Below, one piece after another: positions 37,098-45,676 of a stretch of 64,000 bases of DNA. Source of the stretch: Planctomycetota bacterium (GTDB lineage Bacteria > Planctomycetota > Planctomycetia > Pirellulales > Pirellulaceae). Within the stretch, counting starts at the first letter, position 1. Each line of letters begins with the position of its first letter. The notes beneath the pieces are model-generated. The model worked only from the letters and a program-made list of their open reading frames with translations, made no database searches and was not told where the DNA came from. Position numbers and translations under genes: made by a program. Where the stretch lies: assembly GCA_026692865.1 (NCBI GenBank), contig JAPLNI010000025.1, positions 186,001-250,000 on the forward strand, written 5' to 3'.

Positions 37098-38042
37098 TTA
37101 CTCGCTTTGCTGGCCGGCGAACTTAAGGCCTCGGATGATGCTTTCCCGAACGGATGCGATGTCGACGGAGGTGATGACTTCGACATTCTTGCGTTGTCGA
37201 GCTGTCGGTCGATGATCGATAATCGTTGCACCGCGTGTTAATACTCCGACTTCTTCAACGTCGATGGTAGCTTCTTCTGTGACGAATAAGTGTGGTTCTA
37301 CCAAGACCATTAAAGCAACAGCAGCTTGAAGCGAGATCATTTCTTGAGCTCGTTGCTGTCGCATGGTCCGAAACAAGTGTGGAATCATCGAATGGAGAAG
37401 CTTACCGGCCCGAGTATATCGCGGTGGGAGTTGCTCGAGAAACTCCAAACCGAAGGCGACCTGTTGAGTGATCTGTAGCGGAACCAAAGTTTTAGTCGTC
37501 GCAGATTTAAAAATGGTCGCAGCAGCTGAAGGATCAAAGTGCATATTGAATTCGGCTGCCGCAGTCACATCACCGTATCCAACATCAGAGCCACCAACGA
37601 TGATCAATCGATCGACCATGCTGACCAAGCTTGGATCCCTTGCAAAAGCCTTTGCAATGCCAGTCATTGGTCCCAGGCAGAGTATCGAGATTTTCCCAGG
37701 CTCGGCTTTGAGCCGATCTGCGATGAGTTTGTCGCTCGGCATGATGTGTTGCCGCCCCACCGGCGAGAGACCAATATTGCCTAAGCCATCATCGCCGTGC
37801 AGGTCGCGACCATCGTTTACCGGTGCATCCTCGGGATCCGTTGCTTCTCCGAGTCGAGGATGTCTAGGCGGATCAAGCTGCTCGATGATTGCTTGCAGAT
37901 TTCGGGTGCTTCGAACTGCGTCCACCGTTCCCGAACAAGCCGTTGCGGCTACGACTTCTAATCTTGGATCAAACAAAGCGATCGCTAACGCAACCGCATC
38001 GTCAATACCGGGATCACAATCAATTATGAGTTTACGAGCCAT
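37098..38042 (-). CDS. inosine/uridine-preferring nucleoside hydrolase
   Basis: A 314-residue nucleoside hydrolase that cleaves the N-glycosidic bond of nucleosides. The calcium site is DCDPGIDDAVAL near the N-terminus, with a later NMHFDPSAA. Substrate preference cannot be told. It stands alone, reading away from trpD, and shares the upstream region with it. Confidence 0.92.
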   Translation of the reverse strand: MARKLIIDCDPGIDDAVALAIALFDPRLEVVAATACSGTVDAVRSTRNLQAIIEQLDPPRHPRLGEATDPEDAPVNDGRDLHGDDGLGNIGLSPVGRQHIMPSDKLIADRLKAEPGKISILCLGPMTGIAKAFARDPSLVSMVDRLIIVGGSDVGYGDVTAAAEFNMHFDPSAAATIFKSATTKTLVPLQITQQVAFGLEFLEQLPPRYTRAGKLLHSMIPHLFRTMRQQRAQEMISLQAAVALMVLVEPHLFVTEEATIDVEEVGVLTRGATIIDHRPTARQRKNVEVITSVDIASVRESIIRGLKFAGQQSE

Positions 38043-38274
38043 TCAGGAAGTCTTTTCAGGAAGTCGTATGGAACATTAGTGTTGGGAGAGGTCAGCTAGC
38101 AGGAGATTCAGTGGGCGAGTCTCAAAAAAAGGAAGCACAATCTATCGCCTCATTCGTGTCCCTTGCAAATTATGCGATAATCCATTTTGCTTATTCGAGG
38201 TATTAGTCTAAACGGTTTTCGCTTGCTCGTCGCGATGGGAAATCGATATCGATTCGTTTTAAAGAGGTATCGCT

Positions 38275-39291
38275 GTGTTTTTGGAGTGGATTGGTCAAGC
38301 AGAATCGGGTAAAGATCTTACCGCGATTGAGATGGAGGGGGCCATTACTGAAATGCTCGCCGGTCGAGCCGATGCAATGCTCACGGCAAGACTGCTTTTG
38401 GCGTTGCGAGCCAAAGGAGAGTCTGTTTCCGAGCTCATTGGAGCGGCTCTGGCGATGCGGAGAGCGATGACTCCTATCAAAACAAGCCGCACAAATCTTT
38501 TAGATACTTGCGGGACCGGCGGTGATGGGGCAAAGACTTTTAACATCTCGACAGCCGCTGCAATTATTGCTGCAGCAGCCGGGGCGACCGTCGCGAAGCA
38601 TGGTAATCGAAAAATCACCAGTGCGACCGGTTCGGCCGATGTACTTGCCGAGCTGGGGATAAAAATTGACGCTTCTCGCGAAATTGTAGAGCGTTGCATC
38701 GAGGAAGTCGGTATCGGATTTTGTTACGCTCCACTACTTCATCCTGCGATGAAGCATGTCTCGGAAGTTCGCCGTAGCCTGGGAGTTCCAACGTTGTTTA
38801 ATTATCTAGGTCCGCTTTGCAATCCAGCCGGCGCGTCCTACCAAGTGCTGGGTGTCGGCCGTGCTGATTTACAAGAAAAGATTGCTTCTGCCCTACTTCA
38901 GCTACCGATTCACGCGGCCATTGTCGTTCGAGGTGAAGATGGCTTGGATGAAGTAACACTCTCTTCCAATACGCAAGTCTTGCATATCCAAAACGGTTCC
39001 ATCGAAAGGCTTCAATGGAACCCTGGTTCGTTTGGCAAATCGCCTATCGCCATTGAATCGCTTTGCGTGGAATCGCCCAGTGAAAGTGCTGAAGTGATTC
39101 GTGAAATTCTTGCTGGTAAGCTCGGGCCGGCTCGAGATATTGTCGTTTGCAACGCGGCAGCTGGGCTTTGGCTTGCAGGGATCGAACAGAACCTCTTGGC
39201 CGCTGTCGAACGATGCGAGAAAGCAATCGATCGGGGAGATGCTGCAAAAACACTAACGCAACTAGCCGCACTTTCTTCGTCAGGTTCTTGA
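38275..39291 (+). CDS. trpD: anthranilate phosphoribosyltransferase
   Basis: A 338-residue TrpD that joins anthranilate and PRPP in tryptophan synthesis. PRPP motifs are DTCGTGGDGAKTFN (77-90) and KHGNRKITSATGSADVL; the later VRGEDGLDE metal motif is also present. The start is a GTG at 38275 with AGAGG about eight bases before it. No other trp gene is adjacent, as is common where trp genes are scattered. Confidence 0.96.
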   Translation: MFLEWIGQAESGKDLTAIEMEGAITEMLAGRADAMLTARLLLALRAKGESVSELIGAALAMRRAMTPIKTSRTNLLDTCGTGGDGAKTFNISTAAAIIAAAAGATVAKHGNRKITSATGSADVLAELGIKIDASREIVERCIEEVGIGFCYAPLLHPAMKHVSEVRRSLGVPTLFNYLGPLCNPAGASYQVLGVGRADLQEKIASALLQLPIHAAIVVRGEDGLDEVTLSSNTQVLHIQNGSIERLQWNPGSFGKSPIAIESLCVESPSESAEVIREILAGKLGPARDIVVCNAAAGLWLAGIEQNLLAAVERCEKAIDRGDAAKTLTQLAALSSSGS

Positions 39292-39535
39292 CAATTCTCG
39301 ATTATCGACGATGCCCACGAGCTTGGACTGCAGCGGTTGCGACGCAGTTGTTCTGATCACTTAACGTTCTTGCACACATAAATTTCGGCGATTGGCGACA
39401 AGTATCAGGTTTTTTACGATTTGCGGGGTTGGTCTGATAGAATTCCTCGCAGTAAATCCTTATTGTGTAAGGACGGTTTGTTCGGGCTTTGTCCCTTTGG
39501 TTCGGTTTTATTAGCACGGTAGTCCGGGGTTCACC

Positions 39536-40729
39536 ATGGATCGTCTTCGCATTCTTTCCAGTTTTGTTGCTCTGATGCTTTTAGTTTCCTGGGTCGCTCT
39601 TGCACACGCGGAGCCGAGTCCCAAATGGACCGACACCTCCGGGAAATTCTCGATCGTCGCCGAATTCGTTCAGGTCGATGGTGACATCGTGGTGCTCAGA
39701 AAAGCCGATGGGCAGGAAGTCCGAGTCCCCATGACCAAATTGAGCTCCCCAAGTCGCGTTCAAGCTCGCAAAGCAGCAAAAGCAATGGGAGCTAGTGGTG
39801 CTCCGTCTTCGGTAAGCGACACCGCATCGGTAACACCATCTGTCGCTGTGCCATTTCCTGAAGGAATGTCTTGCCAACAAACAGTTCAGTACTTAATCGA
39901 TGAATCTGCAAAAGGAAATCACCGAGTCCTCTTTGATAGTTTACCTACCAAACATCGCGGGGACTTAAGTGAGATTATGCAGTTAGCAGGTAAGCAACTT
40001 GACCCGAAGCTTTTTGCCGCCATCGAATCTTCTAGCGATCGAGTTGTCAAACTACTGAAGTCAAAGAAACAGTTGATTTTGGGATCGCAAATGCTCGCGC
40101 AGTTCAACACGTCGCAATACACCGGAGTTTATGACGCTGGAGTGAATATGCTGGATGCGGTGGTCGCAACGGAGATCATCAATCCGAAACGGTTGCAGTC
40201 AACCGATCCCGGTGATCTGCTCGGCCTGTATCTAAAAAAACTTACTCCGGCCAGCGAAAAACTTATGCAGGCCATGACCGAAGCTGGGATCGATACGCAG
40301 CAAGGAGGCATGACTAACTTGAAAGACATCAAGTTCACAGTCGAAGAAAAATCAAGTACCGAAGCGGTCGTCACGATTGATAACGCTGGGAAGAAACAAT
40401 CGAGCGATTGGGTCCAAATCGATGGGCGATGGGTGGCAAATGACTTGGTTAAAGAATGGGACACGACCATGCAAAAGGCTCGTGCGGGTATCAGCGGCCT
40501 AACGACTGAAAGTCAAACTCAAGCGATCGACCAAATGAAAATGTTCGACTCTCAATTCATCGCTAAGTTTGAAGCGGTTAAAACGCAGCAAGAGCTAGAC
40601 GCAATGATCTTACCGATGATGATGATGGCTGGACCGATGATGCAACAAATGGGCGGTGGTGGTATGCCAGGTGGTGGTATGCCTCCTCCAGCATTTGGAC
40701 CAGATCCGAATCTACCAGTTGAGCAATAG
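39536..40729 (+). CDS. secreted SHD1-domain protein
   Basis: A 397-residue protein with a signal peptide (LSSFVALMLLVSWVALAHA). Residues about 29-80 are an SHD1 domain (KWTDTSGKFSIVAEFVQVDG, then VVLRKADGQEVRVPMTKLS), a domain that is frequent in planctomycetes. The middle is helical and the C-terminus rich in Met, Gly and Pro (GGGGMPGGGMPPPAFG). Functions of bacterial SHD1 proteins are mostly unknown. It stands alone. Confidence 0.8.
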   Translation: MDRLRILSSFVALMLLVSWVALAHAEPSPKWTDTSGKFSIVAEFVQVDGDIVVLRKADGQEVRVPMTKLSSPSRVQARKAAKAMGASGAPSSVSDTASVTPSVAVPFPEGMSCQQTVQYLIDESAKGNHRVLFDSLPTKHRGDLSEIMQLAGKQLDPKLFAAIESSSDRVVKLLKSKKQLILGSQMLAQFNTSQYTGVYDAGVNMLDAVVATEIINPKRLQSTDPGDLLGLYLKKLTPASEKLMQAMTEAGIDTQQGGMTNLKDIKFTVEEKSSTEAVVTIDNAGKKQSSDWVQIDGRWVANDLVKEWDTTMQKARAGISGLTTESQTQAIDQMKMFDSQFIAKFEAVKTQQELDAMILPMMMMAGPMMQQMGGGGMPGGGMPPPAFGPDPNLPVEQ

Positions 40730-40835
40730 ATCATCCTTGCGGGTTTCCTTTGAATATTGAGTTATGCTTTTTACAATGATGAAGCATCTCATGCTTTGTA
40801 ACGCTCTGGATTTGACTCATGGTTGAACATGCGTT

Positions 40836-41561
40836 GTGGAAAGATTCTGTAGTCGAATGACCGCAATTGTCACTCTCCTTGTTATTGCGATCTTTTCACT
40901 TCTAGCAGTTCGTATCGCAACCACAGCACTCACCATGACCGGGTTGAACTCCGATACCGCAAGTTTTCAAAGTTATTCTGCCTTTTTCGGAGTTGGATTT
41001 ACGACTCGCGAAGCCGAATTGGTTGTGAATCATCCCGTTCGAAGACGAATCATTCGCGACTTGATTTTGGCTGGGAATATTGGGCTCACCTCGTCACTTG
41101 CCACTCTCGTGGCAACGATGATGCAGAGTCCTGATTCTGTGCATCCGCTTGTGGTGATTGGTCTCGTAACGGGTGGCATCGTATCCATCTTGTACGTGTC
41201 GAAAATCGGCTTTATCCGTCGCACGATGGACTATTGGATTCAACATTCATTGCAACGCGCAGGGCTGGTTAGGGCGATGGACTATGAACTGTTGCTTCGG
41301 ATAGAACGCGGCTACTGCGTTTCCGAGTACCTCGCGGATGGTACTTGCTCACTCGTTAATAAATCATTGCGAGAGTCGAGACCATGGGACCATGGTGTAG
41401 CCGTATTGGCGATTCGTCGGAACGAAGAGATATTGCCAGGGTTGCCGAAAGCTACCGATGTCATTCAAGCAAACGACGTTGTCACGCTCTATGGCGAAGA
41501 GCATGCAATTAAACGACTCCTCTCCGGTACTGAACTCAATCAAAAGGAACCCACGCCATGA
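40836..41561 (+). CDS. membrane protein with C-terminal TrkA-C-like domain
   Basis: A 241-residue protein with about three membrane segments (MTAIVTLLVIAIFSLLAVRIA, ILAGNIGLTSSLATLVATMM, VVIGLVTGGIVSILYVSKI in order). The C-terminal part (GVAVLAIRRNEEILPGLPKA, then DVVTLYGEEHAIKRL) resembles an RCK/TrkA-C domain. There is no pore domain, so it is not a potassium channel by itself. The GTG at 40836 or an ATG at 40857 may be the start. Its stop overlaps the next start (ATGA), so translation is probably coupled. Confidence 0.65.
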   Translation: MERFCSRMTAIVTLLVIAIFSLLAVRIATTALTMTGLNSDTASFQSYSAFFGVGFTTREAELVVNHPVRRRIIRDLILAGNIGLTSSLATLVATMMQSPDSVHPLVVIGLVTGGIVSILYVSKIGFIRRTMDYWIQHSLQRAGLVRAMDYELLLRIERGYCVSEYLADGTCSLVNKSLRESRPWDHGVAVLAIRRNEEILPGLPKATDVIQANDVVTLYGEEHAIKRLLSGTELNQKEPTP

Positions 41562-42832
41562 TTCAATTAAGAAATCCACAGTTACTCCCTGTTGCCTTGT
41601 TTGCGATCGTTTTTGCTTGGCAACCTAGTGCTTATCAAAGCCAAGCGGGCGAACCGTGGTCGGCAGATCCAGCGGTAGTCGCAAAGGTCTCGGCATCGCG
41701 GCCCGAGTTCATTTACGAAGAATCGCGGGTTCCAGCTTATACGCTCCCCAACCCGTTGAGTTTGAAAGGTGGGGGACAGATTGACAATGCAAAAGATTGG
41801 GACTCACTTCGACAAGAGACGATTGAAAAGTTTCGGTCCGAGGTCTACGGTCGGCGTCCCGATTTAAAGTATCAAGTTCGTTTCGAGCTGATCGAAGAAA
41901 AATCCGGTTTGTTCGGAATTGAAGCCAAAGGAAAATCCCTGCTAGTCATAATCACATCGGGTGCCGAGTCCTATTCCTTTCCTATGTGGGTTTTTCTGCC
42001 AGCGACAACTCACAAGCATCCGGCCGTTCTCCATATTAACAACCGAGAGTTTCCAAGTTTCGAAAAAGCTTCTACAGAGCCAGATGAATTTTGGCCTGTC
42101 AAAGATATTGTCGGGCGCGGATTTGTTGCTTGTGCTGTATCGACCGTTGCCATCGATCCTGATCGGGCAGATGGATTCTCGGATGGGATTCGTGGCTTCC
42201 TCCATCGAACTAGCGGCGCACAAGAGGCACCAAGTGATGATGCCTGGAAAGCGTTGTCTGCGTGGGGGTGGGGAGCGAGTCGTGCTTTGGATTATCTGTT
42301 GACGTGTAACGCGGTTGATCCAACTAAGATTGCGGTGATCGGGCACTCGCGAGCAGGCAAAGCCGCACTATGGGCTGCAGCGGAAGATACACGATTTGCA
42401 ATCGCTTGCAGCAATAACTCGGGATGTGGAGGAGCAGCTCTTTCGCGTCGAGCGTTTGGTGAAACAGTCGCTCGAATCACCAAGTCGTTTCCGCATTGGT
42501 TTTGTGATCGCTTTAGCAAGTACGCTGACCAAGAAGCCAGCTTACCCATCGACCAGCATCAGCTCTTCGCATTAATCGCTCCAAGACCAGTCTACGCGAC
42601 AAGTGCAAGCGATGATCTTTGGGCCGATCCACGTGGGGAATACTTGTCCATGGTAGCGGCGTCTCCTGTTTATCAATTGTTCAGCAAGACGGCGATGACA
42701 TATGCCGATATGCCGGCCCTCAATGAACCGCGAATCGCTGGAAAAATGGGTTACCACATTCGTCCAGGTGCACATGGATTAACACTTTATGACTGGACCC
42801 AATTCTTAGATTTTTGCGTCAAACAGTTTTAG
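41558..42832 (+). CDS. CE15-like glucuronoyl esterase
   Basis: A 424-residue alpha/beta-hydrolase with an N-terminal export signal (LLPVALFAIVFAWQPS). The nucleophile elbow GHSRAGKAA contains Ser264, matching GCSRxGKGA-type CE15 motifs; CSNNSGCGGAALSRR and FPHWFCDRFS are further CE15 features, and APRPVYATSASDDLWADP and a late PGAHGLTLYDW hold candidate triad residues. These enzymes cleave ester links between glucuronic acid and lignin. It probably acts in the periplasm on plant or algal polymers. Start overlaps the preceding gene. Confidence 0.8.
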   Translation: MIQLRNPQLLPVALFAIVFAWQPSAYQSQAGEPWSADPAVVAKVSASRPEFIYEESRVPAYTLPNPLSLKGGGQIDNAKDWDSLRQETIEKFRSEVYGRRPDLKYQVRFELIEEKSGLFGIEAKGKSLLVIITSGAESYSFPMWVFLPATTHKHPAVLHINNREFPSFEKASTEPDEFWPVKDIVGRGFVACAVSTVAIDPDRADGFSDGIRGFLHRTSGAQEAPSDDAWKALSAWGWGASRALDYLLTCNAVDPTKIAVIGHSRAGKAALWAAAEDTRFAIACSNNSGCGGAALSRRAFGETVARITKSFPHWFCDRFSKYADQEASLPIDQHQLFALIAPRPVYATSASDDLWADPRGEYLSMVAASPVYQLFSKTAMTYADMPALNEPRIAGKMGYHIRPGAHGLTLYDWTQFLDFCVKQF

Positions 42833-42975
42833 AAATTGGTTCGCGGGAAAAACATTGATGCGAAAGCATTCGGCATAAGCAAACCAATCCTCAGATGTGA
42901 TATTTCATCCTGGATATACGATCGCTCGGGACTTCGGACCCAAACTACGAAGGGTGTTTTCAGCCTACGGCGTGA

Positions 42976-43431
42976 CTAGCTGAGACGCACCCAAGCGTTA
43001 CTGAGATGGGACTTGGGTGGTGCGACGCGAGCGACTGCTAAGTGAGGCATCCAAAGCGTTTTTTCGACGGCATCCAGCAACGTTGGCGGCTCGAAAGTTC
43101 GCGGCAAGCAGTAAACGCCTCCGACCGAATTGAGTGGACCGATCCAATCAACGTTCGGATAGGACGCGATAAAGATGATCGGCACTCCTTCGGATAATGG
43201 TTTCGACCGGAGTTGCTTGGCATCTGCCAAGGCTTGGTCGAGCGAATCTCCGATTGAAAAAACGATCAGATCAAGCGGCAATTCCTCGATCGCTTGTAAG
43301 GCAACTTCAATATTTCGAGCCAAAAAACAACGGTAACCCTGCATATCGAGGATTGCTGCGAACCCAGTCAGCATCACAGGATCAGGTTCAACGACCAGAA
43401 TCATCGGCGGTTTGGTGACTTGGTTTTCCAT
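42976..43431 (-). CDS. stand-alone receiver-like protein lacking the phospho-acceptor Asp
   Basis: A 151-residue receiver fold with no output domain. The acidic pair is kept (ILVVEPD), but the phospho-acceptor position in LDLIVFSIG is Ser59 instead of Asp, and the lysine near the end is also lost (CLPRTFEPP). It should not be phosphorylated in the usual way and may act as a protein-binding module. It reads away from lysS. Confidence 0.75.
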   Translation of the reverse strand: MENQVTKPPMILVVEPDPVMLTGFAAILDMQGYRCFLARNIEVALQAIEELPLDLIVFSIGDSLDQALADAKQLRSKPLSEGVPIIFIASYPNVDWIGPLNSVGGVYCLPRTFEPPTLLDAVEKTLWMPHLAVARVAPPKSHLSNAWVRLS

Positions 43432-43620
43432 CGTTTTCCCTTACAATGCTCCCCCCTAACAAGAAAAGTCCGCTTAATGCCGTGCTTCCTTGCAACGAAG
43501 AAATCAGGCTAAAAAGTCGGCGAATGCAACGACAAATCACGGCAATGAGTTCGCGGCACGTAGTTTTTCCTGATAATTCATCACCCATCCGCAATTCCTT
43601 CTTTCGATCCAGGTTGGTCT

Positions 43621-45219
43621 ATGTCTGAACAAAATCCATCCCCATCAGTTGATCTCGGAGATCATCAGGCAGCACGACTGGAAAAACTCCGACGATTGGA
43701 AGCGATGGGAATCGATCCGTGGGGGCAGCGGTTTGACGACAGAATCCTCAATTCGGTCGTTCGCGAAATGGCGGACCAAATTCGGTACGTCACAGCCGCC
43801 GGGAAGACGCTGGTGCTACCGGATCTGGATACTACAACGCTTGTGGACGGGGTCGAAAAGCCGCTCGTAGATTATAAAGGCTGGAAGGCTGAGCAAGGCG
43901 AAGGCGAAGAAACCGGGCCGACAGTTCGTGTTGCCGGTCGGATTATGCTGATGCGACCGACCGGGAAGCTTGTCTTTCTTAAATTACGCGATTGGAGTGG
44001 CGATATCCAAGTTATGATTGGTAAGGGCCAGGTCGGTGACGATAACTTTGCAATTACCAAGCTTCTCGACTTTGGTGATTTGGTAGGAATTGATGGACGA
44101 TTGGGCCGAACGAACACCGGCGAGCTGACGGTGCATGCGACGAAGCTCCACTTCCTTACCAAGACTCTTGAGCCACCACCAGAGAAGCATGCTGGCCTGA
44201 CCGATCCCGAACTGCGTCAGCGCATGCGGTATGTGGATCTGACTTACAACACCGACTCGCTGGATACGTTTTACAAGCGAACGAAGATTATCCATTCGAT
44301 TCGTACTACGCTGGCCGGTCACGGGTTTTGGGAAGTCGAAGGGCCCACGCTTCACACGGTCGCAGGTGGAGCCGCAGCCAAGCCGTTCAACACCCATCAT
44401 AACGCACTCGACATGCCACTGTTTCTGCGAATTGCACTGGAGCTACACCTCAAGCGACTGCTAGTCGGAGGTATCGAACGAGTCTACGAAATGGGACGCG
44501 TTTATAGAAATGAAGGAGTTAGCCCTAAACACAACCCTGAGTTCACGATGATCGAACTTTACTGGGCGTACGCTAACTACGAAACGATGATGGATCTGAC
44601 CGAGCAGATTATCACCGATGGACTCAAAGCAACGGGCCAAGGCTACCAAGTCAAATGGGGCAATCTGGATATCGATTTCACTCCGCCGTTTCAACGTCGT
44701 ACCTATGACGAATTGTTTCAAGAGTGCACCAAGATCGACCCCAACGATGCAACCGCGATCGCTGCCTTTGCAAAGAAAATAGGTCTCGATCCAACAGGCA
44801 AACACCCTGACGTGGTCAAGAGCGAAGTCTTCGAAGAAAAAGTTGAAGACTCGCTGGTCGGACCAATTTTCGTTATCGATTACCCGTCGAGTTTATGTCC
44901 GCTTACCAAGCGTAAGACCGGTAAGCCCGAGGTTGCCGAACGCTTCGAATTGTTCATCCACGGTATGGAACTCGCAAACGCTTATACCGAGCTGAATGAT
45001 CCGCTGCTGCAAGAAGATCTATTCAAAACGCAACTCCAAGGAATGGAAGAAGATGACTCGATGGCCAAAATGGATACCGACTTCATACGCGCTTTGCGAC
45101 ATGGAATGCCGCCAGCAGGCGGGCTGGGAATCGGTATTGATCGTTTGATAATGTTGCTAACAAACTCCAAATCGATCCGAGACGTGATCCTTTTCCCGTT
45201 GCTGCGACACGAAACCTAA
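43621..45219 (+). CDS. lysS: lysyl-tRNA synthetase, class II
   Basis: A 532-residue class II lysyl-tRNA synthetase. The OB-fold anticodon domain (VRVAGRIMLMRPTGKLVFLK) is followed by the class II core: YEMGRVYRNEGVSPKHNPEF (motif 2 area) and GLGIGIDRLIMLL (motif 3). Length is slightly above the usual 500; an insertion of about 35 residues (AAGKTLVLPDLDTTTLVDGV) lies before the OB fold. Confidence 0.96.
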   Translation: MSEQNPSPSVDLGDHQAARLEKLRRLEAMGIDPWGQRFDDRILNSVVREMADQIRYVTAAGKTLVLPDLDTTTLVDGVEKPLVDYKGWKAEQGEGEETGPTVRVAGRIMLMRPTGKLVFLKLRDWSGDIQVMIGKGQVGDDNFAITKLLDFGDLVGIDGRLGRTNTGELTVHATKLHFLTKTLEPPPEKHAGLTDPELRQRMRYVDLTYNTDSLDTFYKRTKIIHSIRTTLAGHGFWEVEGPTLHTVAGGAAAKPFNTHHNALDMPLFLRIALELHLKRLLVGGIERVYEMGRVYRNEGVSPKHNPEFTMIELYWAYANYETMMDLTEQIITDGLKATGQGYQVKWGNLDIDFTPPFQRRTYDELFQECTKIDPNDATAIAAFAKKIGLDPTGKHPDVVKSEVFEEKVEDSLVGPIFVIDYPSSLCPLTKRKTGKPEVAERFELFIHGMELANAYTELNDPLLQEDLFKTQLQGMEEDDSMAKMDTDFIRALRHGMPPAGGLGIGIDRLIMLLTNSKSIRDVILFPLLRHET

Positions 45220-45322
45220 AGGACTCGAACACTCGCGGACATGGCAATGAGAACTATTTTGGTAGCAATCTAAACGACTTGTTGCCATGCATCGCGACGA
45301 CAATACAAACCGCAGGGCATCT

Positions 45323-45673
45323 ATGAAAACGAGTAACAAAACACTGATACCGCCTGTTGTTCTGATCACGATAGGGACCGGTTGGTTGCTAACTACGATC
45401 GGTATAGCCCCTGGAGTCGATTGGGTATGGAGCCTTGGGCTAGCCATCGCTGGTCTCTTGACTTTAGTCATCTGCCGCATCGACAAACTGTCTGTCGTGG
45501 TCGGTCCCTTTCTGATCCTTGCGAGCTGTCTTTCGCTGCTTCGTCAAACTGGCCGGCTTACAACGAACATCGAAATTCCTATTCTCGTCATACTCGCAGG
45601 CATTCTCATGTTCGTTGCCCGCATACCGTCAATACCAGCGCCGAATTGGATGGGTAAACAAAGCGATCTTTAG
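45323..45673 (+). CDS. small membrane protein (LiaF/LiaI-like topology)
   Basis: A protein of about 116 residues with four hydrophobic segments (PPVVLITIGTGWLLTTIGIA, WSLGLAIAGLLTLVICRI, LSVVVGPFLILASCLSLL, EIPILVILAGILMFVARI in part). This resembles the N-terminal membrane domain of LiaI/LiaF-type proteins. ATG at 45323 has AGGG upstream; the ATG at 45287 would add a polar lead. It ends three bases before the stop of the convergent permease gene. Confidence 0.55.
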   Translation: MKTSNKTLIPPVVLITIGTGWLLTTIGIAPGVDWVWSLGLAIAGLLTLVICRIDKLSVVVGPFLILASCLSLLRQTGRLTTNIEIPILVILAGILMFVARIPSIPAPNWMGKQSDL

Positions 45674-45676
45674 AAA

